64,000 nt of DNA from Acholoe squamosa (GCA_949317995.1 OX439049.1:16678395-16742394); one strand, 5' to 3'. Numbered from the stretch's first letter, positions 10,594-22,584 are shown. The notes: a model not told the origin generated them from the sequence alone. Numbers and translations are program-made.

Positions 10594-13407
10594 TCAGGCT
10601 AGCTCTATCTGTACCAGAGCCGTGCTGTGTGACTTGATGTGTTTCCTGAGCTGGGGTTGTGTGATGAACCCTGCATTACACAACTGACACTTGTACGGTT
10701 TCTCCCCTGTATGTGAGTAGGTGTGTGTCTTTAAACCTGCCGGGTTCTTGAACATAAGTCCGCACAGCTCACACGAGTAGGGTCTCTCTGTAGTATGGGT
10801 GAACATGTGCTTTTTTAGATTGCCAGGCTCAGCGAAAGTCCGGCTGCATACGTCACATTTGTGTGGCTTTTCGCCTGTGTGTGTATAGTGGTGTCGTCGC
10901 AGGTCTGATGACTGGATGAATGCCTTAGAGCACATGGAGCACTGGTAAGGTCTGGCCCGGGCCTGCAGCTCTGAGCTCATCTCTAGTCCTTGACCTAAGT
11001 GGGTGAAGCTGTGGCGCTTTAGGTGGGAAGGGGTGATAAACCCTCGCCCACATATATTACACACACACGGCCTCTCCCCCGTGTGACTGTACGAGTGTTT
11101 ACGTAGGTCTGACCGTGTCGTGTACCCCTTGTTACATACAGAACAACTAAAGGGTTTCTCTCCTGTGTGCGAGTATGTGTGTATCCGCAGATCAGATGGC
11201 TGAGTGAAACCCTTATTACAAATAGTACACATATAGGGTTTCTCAAAACTGTGCGTGTATCCATGTTTCCGCAGGTCTGACGGCTTGGGGAACGTCTTCC
11301 CACATTGGGTACATAAGTAAGGCCTTTTACGTGCAGGTACATAAGGTCTACGTTTGCCATTTGATGACACTGTCCGTGACACTGTCCGTATATTACATCT
11401 TACTTTGGGTGCCTTCTTGACCTCAGTTTTTATGGATTCTAATGGTTTCTTGATGGTATGGATGTAGCTGTGCGCCCTGAGCTGTGATGACTTAATAAAT
11501 CCTTTACCACAAACAGTACAGGGATGCGGACTGGCATTCTTATGCTTTGAGAGCACATGGCGCTTACGAGCTGACGGTGTTCGGAACCCGAGGTTGCATA
11601 CAACACATTTATGTGGTTTTTCACCTGTGTGAATATAATTGTGCTTTCTTAAATCAGATGACCTGATGAAACCTCTTTTGCAGACGATACATGTGAATGG
11701 ACGTTCACTAGTGTGTGTATAACTGTGGTCTTTTAAAGTCGAAGGTTTGCTAAAACCTTCTCCGCAGACATTACAGCGTAGAGGCCAGTCCTTTGTGTGC
11801 GTATAGGAATGGTCCTTCAGATGGGTCTTTGTGCTGAACCGCTTGTCACAAACTTCACATTTGTGAGGATGAAGGTCGTTGTGAGCATAGCTATGGATGC
11901 GGAGTCCCGCTAATGTTGCAAATGGTTTACCACATTCCATGCAGGTGTGCGGCCGCTCTCTGCCATTGATGTGAAACAGTGTGTGCTTCTTCAGATTGGC
12001 TGGATCTGCGTATGCCTTACCACAGATTCCACAGACATGGGGCCGGTGAGTTGAGTGAGTGAAGCTATGTTTCTTTAAGTAAGATGCAGTGCGGAATTTC
12101 TTTGCACAGACTTCACATTCAAACAAACTGTCCCCAGTATGTGACTCCAAGTGCCGCTTGAGGCCTTGCACTGTGGCAAAACCCTTGTCACAAACAGAGC
12201 AAACATGAGGTCTCTCTTCAGAGTGCACAAATGAGTGTCGCTTGAGACTTGTTGGATCAGCAAAAGCCCGCCCACAGTCGGGACACTTGTGTGGCTTCTC
12301 CTTGCTGTGTGTGTAGGTGTGTCGTCGCAGGTCCGACATGTGCATGAAAACTCGCTTACACACAGGACACTGAAAACTTTGCCCACTTTCTGCATGGCCA
12401 TTGTGATGTTTTCGCAGTGAGGTTATCTTTCTGAATGACTTATTACACATATTACATTTATGGGGGCGCTCACCAGTGTGAAGGCACATGTGTGCCTGGA
12501 GCGATATCGCTTTGAGGAAAGCTTTCCCACATTCAGAACAGACATGTGGTTTTTCTGCCTCTTCTTCTACTAAAGTCGTTCCTTCTGGTGCATTGTTCAG
12601 TTCACTCTGTGGCACAGCACTGAGAACAGCAAGCTCTTCCTGTGTTGCTGGCACAGCCATATATTCCACTCCAGGCTGCATTTCAGTCAATGGTGCCAGA
12701 GTAACAACAGAACCATCCCCCGCTTCATTTCCCTGCTCGCCCATAGCGCTTAGAGTCACAATCATGTTGCTGCTCCCGGGGATATTACTGACATTCACCA
12801 CCACATTTGATGGGAGTGGAGAACCATCTGCTGTCGTTAGCAAACTTGTGTCACTGATAGTCATTCTTTGTGGTGCCGCTGTGTAGTTTGGTGCCGCAGG
12901 CTCTGTGTAAGTTGGTGCGGCTTGAGAGTAATTTGGCGCAGGTTCTGAGTACGATGGTGCCACCTGTATATAGGTTGGTTCTGCTGTTGTGTAGGACGGC
13001 GCCGTCTCTGAGTAGGTCGGTGCTCTCTCTGAGTAGGACGGTGCAGCGTCAGCATAGGTTGGCACTGCGTCTGTGTACGTGGATACTTCTCCTCCTACTG
13101 TGTATGTGGTGACAGTCTCTACCTCCGTGTAGATAGGGGGCGGCTCCGTGTAGGTTGGGGGAGGCTCTGTGTGCATCGGGTTCATCACTGTGTATGTCGA
13201 CAGTCCACGTGAGTAGTTTGGGTCTGCTGGTGTCGTACTGATGACAACCTCTTGTTGCGTAGAACTAACAGGAGCGCTAGGTACAACAGCTTCCGTGGTG
13301 GCGCTGACTGGAGTACTTGATATCACAATCTCATGAGCCGCAGTGCTCGGCAGTAGAATCTCATGCCCAATGGCTGCTGCCGTCTCGGCCATCATTTGGA
13401 GGTCCAT
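10594..13407 (-). CDS. C2H2 zinc-finger protein with 21 fingers
   Basis: A single coding exon for 937 aa. I chose the ATG at 13405-13407 (protein begins MDLQMMAETAAAIG) because it has A at -3 and G at +4; the open frame extends 11 codons further but has no ATG. A splice acceptor (TATTTCAG) lies just upstream at about 13453, so the 5' UTR is probably split. About the first 285 residues are a low-complexity, Pro/Tyr/Ser/Thr-rich region with repeated P-x-Y-[ST] words. Then come 21 C2H2 fingers, 13 in a row, a basic linker, and 8 more, mostly C-x2-C-x12-H-x3-H, many joined by TGEKP-like linkers. Finger 12 has an H-x4-H spacing. There is no KRAB, BTB or SCAN domain. It is presumably a nuclear DNA-binding protein. 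Target and orthology cannot be read from the sequence. Confidence 0.93.
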   Translation of the reverse strand: MDLQMMAETAAAIGHEILLPSTAAHEIVISSTPVSATTEAVVPSAPVSSTQQEVVISTTPADPNYSRGLSTYTVMNPMHTEPPPTYTEPPPIYTEVETVTTYTVGGEVSTYTDAVPTYADAAPSYSERAPTYSETAPSYTTAEPTYIQVAPSYSEPAPNYSQAAPTYTEPAAPNYTAAPQRMTISDTSLLTTADGSPLPSNVVVNVSNIPGSSNMIVTLSAMGEQGNEAGDGSVVTLAPLTEMQPGVEYMAVPATQEELAVLSAVPQSELNNAPEGTTLVEEEAEKPHVCSECGKAFLKAISLQAHMCLHTGERPHKCNMCNKSFRKITSLRKHHNGHAESGQSFQCPVCKRVFMHMSDLRRHTYTHSKEKPHKCPDCGRAFADPTSLKRHSFVHSEERPHVCSVCDKGFATVQGLKRHLESHTGDSLFECEVCAKKFRTASYLKKHSFTHSTHRPHVCGICGKAYADPANLKKHTLFHINGRERPHTCMECGKPFATLAGLRIHSYAHNDLHPHKCEVCDKRFSTKTHLKDHSYTHTKDWPLRCNVCGEGFSKPSTLKDHSYTHTSERPFTCIVCKRGFIRSSDLRKHNYIHTGEKPHKCVVCNLGFRTPSARKRHVLSKHKNASPHPCTVCGKGFIKSSQLRAHSYIHTIKKPLESIKTEVKKAPKVRCNIRTVSRTVSSNGKRRPYVPARKRPYLCTQCGKTFPKPSDLRKHGYTHSFEKPYMCTICNKGFTQPSDLRIHTYSHTGEKPFSCSVCNKGYTTRSDLRKHSYSHTGERPCVCNICGRGFITPSHLKRHSFTHLGQGLEMSSELQARARPYQCSMCSKAFIQSSDLRRHHYTHTGEKPHKCDVCSRTFAEPGNLKKHMFTHTTERPYSCELCGLMFKNPAGLKTHTYSHTGEKPYKCQLCNAGFITQPQLRKHIKSHSTALVQIELA

Positions 13408-15040
13408 ATTGCTGTGTGCTCCTACATCCAAGGTCCACAATCACACACTACCTGAAATACGCAATATTAGAATATAGCATTTAATACAAGTGTTTAATCA
13501 TACATTCAAACCATTTCGATTTTAGAAATCTTTAGAAATTATTTGATTCTTATGAGGTATATCATTACTAATAGGTATATCAGAAGGGTTTAAGGTGAGG
13601 CATCACCTAATTACAACTTCTGACTGTGGCAGACAGTGGTATCAATAATCAGCATTATGATTATTTCATGATGGATATTTACACCAATCTGCCCATGGGA
13701 CAGGGTTGCCATAGCACTGGCATAGAATCTTGATGACCAGTGTAGGGTTTTTGGCAACACATCTAATATGGGAAATTTATGTGAGATGAGCCTGTCAGGA
13801 AATGGGCACTTTACGTTTCAAATTCAATCAAAGTGGAGGGGTCAGCTGAGAAGTTTAATGGAGTCGAGGCAAGAGACCAGACCAGGGTCCATCCCACCAC
13901 TATCACCTATCTTTATTGACCAAACTGTACATGAACATGACCTTAATATCACTTTACATGTTACACTTGACTTCAAATTATTCGAAAAAATGTTAATCAT
14001 GAAGAAAAAGATGTTTAATCCAAACATAAACACCCGTTTATCACATGTTTTACATATGTCTTAACCATATACCAGTATACTATAAATTATTTGCCATTTT
14101 AATTAAATAGAAGAATTTGGTACTGTATTTCGTGTTGTTTTTTTTTTCACTGTGTATTTTATATATATATATTTTTCCATCTGTTTTCGTGTTTTTTTTT
14201 AAGAAGTGAGGACGAAAAACAATAAAAGAATAAATTTCATTTTTATACATTCTGACTTAGAAATATTCACTATTTCTATGATTCTGATAAAAAAAATAAT
14301 CTGACAAAATTTAATGAGTAGGATTTTTTTTTCTTATCTACTGACTACAGTGTGCCCAGCCTCGACAAGTGTCTATTGATACCAGTTCAATAGCCTGGGG
14401 TCAGGTCTATATCCCACTGGAAGTGTATTCTATTTTATTGTTTTATTGCCCCCTTTGATCAAGATAATAATCTCATTGAAGATGGATGTGTATTCACTTT
14501 CTAACTGATGTTTGGTAAGTACTAAATAGTATAGCCTCTGCTGGGAGAACTAGCTCGCCGCCTGGGCGACGATCTAGTCAGATGAAGGTCTGAAGCCAGC
14601 CCGTATTCTGTCAGGCTGTAGGGGGGCAATTAATTTTCTACTGACACGGGTGTGCGGCTGGACCTGTGACTACCCTTACCCTTGGTGAGAGGGATTTTCA
14701 CCAAAAATTACCCTTGGTGAGAGGGATTTTCACCAAAAATTACCCTTGCTGAGAGGAATTTTTGCCAAAAGTGACCCTTGCTGAGAGGGATTTTTGCCAA
14801 AAGTACCCGTTGATGGCAGTTTTTTTTTTTTGTGTGCAATTTCAATACAAATTTTGTCGCATGAGATTGAAATTTGTCAAAAAGTGACCCTTGGTAAGAG
14901 GAATTTTGTCAAAAAGTGACCCTTGGTGAGAGGGATTTCGGCTAAAATCAGACCCTTGGTGAGAGGGATTTCAGCCGAAAAGTGGCCTTGCCAGCAGCAC
15001 ACCTGTGTCCCCAACACAGTGTGCCCAGTAAGTGCTCTAA
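13408..15040. other. Zinc-finger gene intron or flank with local tandem repeats
   Basis: No coding exon is seen. 14670-14990 carries degenerate tandem copies of a segment reading CCCTTGGTGAGAGGGATTTT, spaced roughly 30-60 bp. If the 5' UTR exon suggested at 20813-20880 is right, this whole stretch is intron of the zinc-finger gene. Confidence 0.4.
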
Positions 15041-15213
15041 GGGAGTGGTCATTTTTTAACAACAGGGGGTGGTGGTGAAATTCCGCGCGTGCACGACAAA
15101 AAAATTTCCGTCCACCTCTTCTGCGGGGTCTGAATTTTTTCCGTCCCCCCCTTTTATTCTATAGTCACGCACGGGCTTTTTCGCTCCCCCGTTGTTAAAA
15201 AATGACCAATCCC
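15041..15213. mobile_element. Harbinger-type MITE with TAA duplication, copy 1
   Basis: Terminal inverted repeats GGGAGTGGTCATTTTTTAAC (left) and the matching complement at the right, with TAA immediately outside both ends. A 3-bp TAA/TTA target duplication is the hallmark of PIF/Harbinger elements. The 173-bp body has no gene. Related copies are at 15318-15600 and 23210-23471. Confidence 0.8.
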
Positions 15214-15317
15214 TAAGGCTAAGCTGAAAAGTGTCATAGCTAATCCCCAGGCACCCACCCCCTGGTCTACCCACACTGCAGGCAGTAGCCTGAGTATGTG
15301 TGTTATTGTCGCTCTAA

Positions 15318-15600
15318 GGGAGTGATCATTTTTTAACAAGGGGGGGGGGAGGCTGGCGGGTTTGAGGGAGGGGTTCAGAATTTTTTCCTCTGATGGGGGG
15401 GTCAAAATAATTTCACCTGTTTTCAGTGGAAAACCCTGCTTGTTACTATAGGGTAAAAGGGCACATTCGTGCGCGATTTTCGGCCCTTATGGGGGGGGGG
15501 GGGTCAATTTTTTTTTTACCCCATCAAGAGGGGGGTTGGAATTTTTTTTTGCGTGGATGCGCGCAAACCCACCAGCCCCCCTGTTGTAATTTGAAAGTGG
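15318..15600. mobile_element. Harbinger-type MITE, copy 2, right end decayed
   Basis: The left end, TAA then GGGAGTGATCATTTTTTAAC, matches copy 1. The right end shows only the inner part of the inverted repeat (CCCCCCTGTTG) before diverging at about 15590. The body is rich in G and T homopolymers. Confidence 0.6.
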
Positions 15601-17805
15601 AGCCATCAGTCTCACTTTCTGGGGCCATCAGTCGGGTGCCAACTGTCTCTGAGTAGGTATGTGACTAAAAATTTTAAATATGTGAGATCTCTTGGTTTTT
15701 TAGCACAGTCCTTTCCTCAAATATGGAGATCTTGTCTACTTTACATATAAAATATCAGGCACCCTATGCCTTGACTATTTCTCAATTTTTAAGGCTAATC
15801 ACTGAGACCTATCCCTGCACACACCTTCCAAACCAGTCACAGTTTTCTAGGACATGGTCCGCGCTCATAGCAGCCCCTTCATTCACGTACCTACTCTGAG
15901 GTAGCGAAGTCAGCCAAAGCTGGTTGTCCATTCCCCCTATCTCTCTATCTGTCACAGTACTGAACAGGTGTTGGTAAAACATTGATTCTGAGGGTTCTAC
16001 TGGTCAGAATTACTTCAAATTAGTATCAAATTGAAAAGGAAACCTATGTCTATCTCACTGGCATAGTATTTTACTTCTGTCACATAATTTTTTGCTGATC
16101 ATGATGGCAAACGTTCTAGGCTCGCGCTAGCCATTCGCCAGATCCCCAGTGGCGAATCAAACTACAATTTGGCTAGCCATTTTCCCATTGGATTCGCCAG
16201 ACTGGCTAATCCTTCTCCCAATTCACAACTGGGAATATGATATATGGAGTGTAGCATACCATTGGAAAGCTTATAACATGACAAAACCAGTCATATGCAT
16301 TCCCTCTTCATACAAATGAATATGACATTTCTGTGATTTTTCTCTTTAAAAATCTTGATAAAACATTTTCTGATTTATGATTAAATTGCTTAATATCTGT
16401 TTAGGGCTATACACAAATCTAGCCTATAGTTCAGCTCCTACTCAATGTTTCTGGGAGTAGCTGGCCATGTCCCCTTTCAAACACAGTTTTCTGAAGAAAC
16501 ACTGTTGCACTTTCTTCCATCATGAAAAAAAATACCAAAAAATTTCAGAAACGTGGATGAACCCTTTAATGCCTAGCCTTATATTAAATTCATATCTATG
16601 TGGAGCTCTATCACCGAACTGAGCTGCATGTAAACCCCCATTCAAAAGTGGAGTGGGATATTTAAAAGGTCTGATCATATTGAAATATCACTACCTTTGT
16701 AAATACTCTGTGGTACATGTACCTAGAAATAATATGTTCTAATATTATATGAAGGTTGATCAGCTCAATCTGGCTAATTGATTACATATCTGGCTAATCA
16801 AAAATGAGGCAAATTCGCCAGATTGGCTAACAGAAAATATGTACTAGCGCTAGCCTAGACATTTGGTTGATTTTGCAAATTCTGTCAGACCACAGTGTAA
16901 GAGTGACTAGAACAGCCATGCACTTATTGCAGAAATACATAGTTATTGTCCTTTCTAGTCATAGCTAGACATGATACAATGTAATGACCGTGTGACCAAC
17001 ATTTAGACCTACATTTTGAGAGGATTTTGGATGATATCAACTGATTATTAAGAGCAGGGCGGTCTTGGGAACTTCTACAACTTTGGACCAATTTTCCTAA
17101 ATAAATATTTGGTACAGAAGCTAACAGAAGCAACAGGGTTATTCTTCAACATCTTTTTAGTCAGAATAAGGTCAGTTTATACAGCAATAGGGCTGCGATT
17201 TTCTGTGATTTGAATCTAATGAATACATAATATCAAAAAGAAATAATGACTTTTTTTTTTAAGTTTAAATCTGATTTCAGCTTGATATTTAAAAAATGTT
17301 CACCTTCAGTAATAAATTGTCACTTGAGATATGTTAATCTCCTATTTCTTAGCTTTAAAGTAGGCACTGAAATACCTCCACTGTGTGAGTCTGCTGCAGG
17401 AGAGGTGTGAAACTGTGATAAAGCTGAAACTGGGTAGTGTTAAACTCTCCTTTCTTTGCAAGCTTATTCTGAAGCTATTTACTGGAGGATCTTTACAAAC
17501 AAGGGCTCATTTTAACAGGCTTGGCTAGACCTTTAAGATGATTATTTTTTGTACAAGGTTGAATGCAGGGAATTTTGCCTTTGACCCCATCAAAGTTCAA
17601 CTAAAAGTTTAGAACCATTTTATTATGAGAAGATCATTGAGCACCTAAAAATAAATGGTTCCCACCTGTTCTATGGTTAAAAATGATGTAGTAAATGTTT
17701 TCATTTTCTTTTTCTAAGGGGCTGCAGTATGTTTGACAGACCCTGCAAACTTTTTGAGCAAGATTATCTCTGGACACTTATCCCAACCTCCCCAATGTTG
17801 GGCAC

Positions 17806-18905
17806 TTACCTATCAATTAAGACCTTATTGTATGTATTTTGTATGGTGGGAAATTGATAGCTATGATAAAAATAAGTAGTTTTGCTTTTTAGATGAAATT
17901 ATTATGTCAATTTAAATGAAAGTTATGATCATTCAAACGTCCTGAGTCAAAGACGATATTCTGCCGTGGTTCTGTCAGAGCGCACAGTTCAAGGGAAAAG
18001 ATGACATCAAAAATTTGCTTTTACATTGTTTGATTATGATAAAATGTATCATTATTTACATTCTTGAGGGTATATCTTGCTTATCTGGAAAGAAAATTGC
18101 CCAAAATAATCATTTTAGTGATCTAGTATACCTTGGATTCATCTTGCTTGATCACAAAGTTAGATCCAAATTAAACTCTTAACTATGGCAGAATTCTGGG
18201 TCTGATTTGGTACCTTTGACCGGTCATAATTCCACTTTAAATTGACATAGAGACTTCATTTAAAAAGCAAATCCACTTCTTTTCTCAAGATCCATCCATT
18301 GATCATTAGATAGGTTTAATGGGATAAAGTCTTGAAATATTAGCCTAATTAGGTAAGTGCCTATTTAAAGGGGCCCTGGCACTGCACATTAACAACATGG
18401 GTACCGATTCAAACAGCGATCATAAAATCGCGGGAACCAGCAGAAAAATCGCTGCACCCTGATTGGTCAAGGAGTGGTCACGTGATATTTTAATGCGGGC
18501 GTGTATTACGGTGCCAGGGCCCCTTTAAGGTGGTGTTTTTGGTTAGTAGATAGACCTTTCCAATCAGAATCTATAAGTTATTAATTACAGTGATGTCCAA
18601 TTAGTTACCTCATGCGCAGTGTATGTTTAATGTTCGCTCTTATCTTGATATTTTGATGAAAATGTGATGTTGAGAAATGACAGAAAGATTTTCATATCTC
18701 CAATATTAGGCACTTACCTAGTTTTTCAAAACTTTATATTATCTATTCTATCTGCATACTATTGGATAGATCTCAAGAAAAGAAGTGGATTTGCTTTTTG
18801 AATGAAGTCTCTATCTTAATTCAAAGTGATATTATGACCATCCAAAGACCACAAAATGACCCCAATATTCTGCCACAAAACCCATACTTAAGCGTTTAAT
18901 CAGGG
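17806..18905. repeat. Three alternating-orientation copies of a 190-bp repeat
   Basis: Copies at about 17806-17990 (+), 18165-18363 (-) and 18706-18905 (+) share the GGCACTTACCTA start, a GTGGATTTGCTTTTT-like middle and an ATTCTGCC end. Copy pairs 1/2 and 2/3 therefore form large inverted repeats with loops of about 170 and 340 bp. The second loop contains the TTAA MITE. I see no coding capacity. Confidence 0.7.
18369..18524. mobile_element. TTAA-flanked MITE, copy 1
   Basis: 156-bp element with terminal inverted repeats AGGGGCCCTGGCAC, flanked by TTAA on both sides (18365-18368 and 18525-18528). A TTAA duplication is typical of piggyBac and Kolobok elements. The body contains a TGATTGGTCAA segment. 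A second copy in the opposite orientation is at 22616-22771. Confidence 0.85.
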
Positions 18906-19560
18906 TTCAAATTTTGTGATCATGCTAGTTGTGGTCAGAAATGCCTGGAACACTTAAATCACTGTTTCCCAAAAGATATTAACACTAGGAATTTGAAATA
19001 AAAACTTGAGAAAAGGTCATTAAGGGGTGGTTCCAATGACCTATGGCCTGACCTTGATCTAGGTCAGGTCAAGGTCATTTTAAGGTCAAAGGTCAAATTT
19101 ATTGATTTTTTTTTTTGTAAATGAGTAAACATTTGTTAATATTTAGCTAGATGAATGATAGAATCAATGATCAGCTGACTCTTTTTCAATATTTGACCAA
19201 GAAGGTCAAGTTGACCTAAAGGTCAAGGTGAAGGGACATTTTGCGATCCTGCTTGTTGTGGTCAGAAATGCTTGGAACACTTAAATCGCTGTTTCTCAGA
19301 AGATATTGACACTAGGAACTTGAAATTAAAAAGGAGAGGAAAGTTTATTAAGGAGGTATTCCAATGACATATGGCCTGACCTTGATCCAGGTCAAGGTCA
19401 TTTTAAGGTCAAAGGTCAAATTTATTGATTTTTTTTTTAATGAGTTAACATTAGTTGAGATTTAGCAAGATGAATGACAGAATCAATGAATTGTTTCACT
19501 ATTTCATCAAGAAGGTCAAGTTGACCTATATAAGGTCAAGGTCAAAGGAACACGACATAA
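18893..19560 (+). repeat. Duplicated block of AGGTCA half-sites (period about 320 bp)
   Basis: Two imperfect tandem copies (about 18900-19217 and 19230-19535). Each contains the direct repeat AGGTCAAAGGTCA (19083-19095 and 19406-19418) and the palindrome AGGTCAAGTTGACCT (19203-19217 and 19513-19527), plus several single AAGGTCA words. By spacing these are a DR1 and an IR3 nuclear-receptor element. Whether any receptor binds here is inference; the motif may be just the content of a repeat family. Confidence 0.75.
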
Positions 19561-20812
19561 CCAACATTTTGACATTCCACATAAAACCATAACAATCAAC
19601 CATAATTTCTTGCAAAAATATTGAGATAGGAAACTCAAAGTAAGAATACAGATCATTTGATATGTGGTCTAGCATTTGACCTTGATATGACCTTAACCAG
19701 GGTCAAGGTCATAATAAATAAGAGAGGTCAAAGTTCTCAACAATTTTCGATGTTTTAATGTAATGTTAGTGTGAACCCAAAAGTTAAAAGTAAAGATCAC
19801 ATGACATGTCAAAATGTGTGGGTTGCCATTTCACCTGAAAATGACACTGTGACTGATGTTCATACTTCAAAGTATAGCCCTACTAGTCAGAGAAGTCCTG
19901 GTAGTTAGCCCTCTAGTAGGGGCCACCATCAGTGGTGGCTATAGGTGTGCTGCAGTGGGGGAGGTGTTAAAGCTAATCTCTCACTCCCCTCACAGAGTTA
20001 ATAGGTCATGATTTTGTAGTTGCTTAAAAAACATACTGCTGCCTATTAGAAAGAAGAAAACTAGACATTTTCTAGACCTTATTTAATCAGGGAATATGTG
20101 AGTGCCATTTTTAACTATGTGAGATGTATACTTCATACCATAAAATGCTCCTGAACTTAAGTTTTGAGTTCACCTGGGAGAAACATGATTTTTTTTCTCT
20201 TCAATTTATTAAACAAATACATGTATATTGAAGCCCTCTTCAAGCCTGTTAAAATGATACCCTAATTGTCCAAATCCACCTGTAAACAGCTTCAGAATCA
20301 ATAAGTAAAAACATGTCAGCTGCTCCATTTTTGCTAAATCACACCTTTAGCCTCTGCGCAAGGCAGACCCGCGCACGGCAGTTATGTCAGTGCCTACCAA
20401 TATATAAAGTAGCATAGAAATACTTCTAATAGGGGTATCAACTCTATTTAAAAACCTATAGATTGCAAATTTTATGCCCTTTCATTTGTTGTACATTTTC
20501 CGTAATTCTGTTGAGGTCCGGATTTTTGGCTGACTTCGCTATCTGAGGCCATCGGTCCCACAATCCACTGACTCAGTCCCAGACACAGTTACTGAACTTA
20601 CTCACACTCAGTTCAAACTTCAGTTGCGTTGCACCCCGAGACAAGCCCGCTTTCCACGCGTCCAAAGTTGCCGTGGAACTCCCTCTGGATCAAGGGCGTC
20701 TGTACAATATCTATATGGTTTTCGTATTTCATGGATCAAATCACACAATCATGTTATGATATCCAACTAAAAATAAGTTCAAATATCTTTAGAATAATAT
20801 AAAATGACTTAC

Positions 20813-20880
20813 TCTCGTGTTGACGAACACAGCAAAAAGCGTTTACCGGATGTGACTGATGCACGTGACCTCGATAACCG
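20813..20880 (-). other. Possible 5' UTR exon and promoter of the zinc-finger gene
   Basis: On the minus strand a GC-richer segment with a CACGTG-type word (CACGTGCATCAG) and CATCCGGTAAACG runs into a strong donor, AGA-gtaagt, at 20811-20812. No coding frame is needed. The nearest minus-strand acceptor that leads into a gene is at about 13453, in front of the zinc-finger exon, so this could be its first exon across a 7.4-kb intron. The right edge is a guess. Confidence 0.25.
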
Positions 20881-21166
20881 AAAGTCGTAGCTCATGCTAC
20901 CAGATATAACACCCCTTAAAGTTACAGTAGGTGGCGCCACACATTAACCTGGCAACCAGGTCCCACACAGGATACAACTTGCTACGTTGGTCTATGCCCT
21001 GAGGACATACTGGGGGCCTAGGCATACATAGGAACCTACTTTTGCCTATGAGAACAGGTTTAAGTTCTGTGTGTGGTAGGCCCTCAGGGCATATTTTCTG
21101 TACCCTTAGGGTACCGGTACGGTATATATCATTTGTAGTTAATGTAGTCTATGGTAAGAAAGAACA

Positions 21167-22584
21167 TACCGTAAAATGGGGATACTTTGGCCCACTTTTT
21201 GGATATTTCCGAAAAATTAGCATGATAGGAGTGCAAGTATTGCAGAAATAACTATTGTTAGTTTGAGTTTTAGTCAGTATCTTTCAGATGTATGTGTAAT
21301 TCTAAAATTTTGTGTCCAGCAAGCACTAGATTTACATCGAAATAGGTTGGGGCAAAGTTACCCTAGGCCAGACGATGACAGCCTATCGCTCCCGCTAACG
21401 GCTGACAGCAAAGTTGGATGGGCTCATAGACAACAAAAAACTCATGTGAAAATAAACTTTCCCCTCACTCTCCTACTTGAAACTTCTCACATACTTAATT
21501 AAACATGTGATTTTGCCAATGCAGTAATTAATCTTTAGTTTTATAGTCTTTGTTATTCATATTTTAGTAAAATTTAGAAATTTCAGGCAGCAACCTTGAT
21601 CTTGGCACAGTGCCAGAGCAGGGCCTTTGCTCCAGCCAGGAGATATAAAAAGATGATTTAAAACTGAATGCATGGCTTCCAAATCACATCTTTCCATCCA
21701 AGCAGAAGTAGCAAGTAAAGTGTGCCATAGTTGTATGGGTGAAATTTGGAAGCCATGCATAAAGGGGAAGTGTGTTAAAAATCATTCGGTACCATTGGTA
21801 CCGAATTTTAGACTACAACAAAGGCATTTGCGCTCTGCCGCTCCCGTAGGAAGTAGAGTCGGCAGGGGGCTCGGCCTAAGTTACCCTTACTTGGGGACAA
21901 CATTGGCCCACAAGGGATTCCCTATGGTAGTATTTTTCTTATTTTTTCACAACCAAATATTGGGTCAAAGTTACCCCTAAAAACTTTGTCAATATAAAGA
22001 GCATTCTTAGAAAGTATCTTACCCAGGTATTTTTCATCAAAGGTGAACAAAACTCATGGATACAGTCTAAAATATGGCATGTAACAAAAATTGTGAACAA
22101 TATGACTATTTTGACTAAAATGACAGGTATTTAGTAGTGGCGGGCCAAAGTTACCCCCAAGGGCCAAAGTAACCCCAATTTTTTTAGAGAAATTATAATT
22201 TTACAGAAAATGTGAAATAATAAAATCCTTCTTGGGCTGAATGAATATAGTACAATTGATTTGAGATGTCTTTGGGTTGATTAATTGTTGGTTAAAACCA
22301 AAAGACTCATTCTTGAATATTATTGGTTGATCCAGACGCAATTTCCGGACACACCAAAAATCAGTGAAAATTTTAGCCTCTACTCATTGCCTTATATCTA
22401 ATAATAATTATCACTTTCAAAATTCTATTTAGGCTAAAATTGTAGCTTAGATGATAGGCTTTTTGATAAAAGTGACCTAGATATGAAAAATATCCTTAAT
22501 TGTAATATCGAGATCAAAACAACATTTTTCTGTGACTGGGCTAATGTTACCCCTTAAGGGACAAAGTATCCCCGTTTTACGGTA
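21167..22584. mobile_element. 1.4-kb non-autonomous element with CCGTAAAA ends
   Basis: The ends are inverted copies of CCGTAAAAYGGGGATACTTT, each next to TA. The inside repeats CAAAGTTACCC words (for example near 21355, 21880, 21965, 22145), as subterminal repeats of DNA transposons do. No transposase frame is present. Like the 8643-8937 family, it starts with CCGTAA beside TA, suggesting a common mobilising enzyme. Confidence 0.75.

Larger units (their letters stand above)
15601..20812. other. Non-coding repeat field
   Basis: No coding exon is recognised. The stretch holds pieces listed separately: three copies of a 190-bp repeat in alternating orientation, a TTAA MITE and the AGGTCA block. 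At 16115-16862 a segment rich in TTCGCCAGATTGGCTA words is framed by inverted CTAGGCTNGCGCTAG ends, but flanking duplications are not visible. At 15893-15915 and 20528-20550 a further inverted pair (CTGAGGTAGCGAAGTCAGCC) may mark the ends of a 4.6-kb non-autonomous element containing most of the field. Confidence 0.45.

Noticed and set aside
11019-13112. Several open frames of 60-130 codons on both strands
   Set aside because: They are shadows of the zinc-finger coding exon. The repeated finger codons keep other frames open.
13408-13440. Eleven extra N-terminal codons for the zinc-finger protein
   Set aside because: The longer frame starts with TTG. The first ATG (13407) has a strong context and is the better start.
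16115-16862. hAT-type transposon
   Set aside because: CTAGGC..GCCTAG ends and inner TTCGCCAGAT repeats are suggestive, but no 8-bp target duplication is visible, so I kept it only as a remark.
20520-20580. Minus-strand ATG frame beginning MASDSEVSQK as a first coding exon
   Set aside because: The segment is an inverted copy of 15893-15915, so it is more likely the end of a repeat than a gene.
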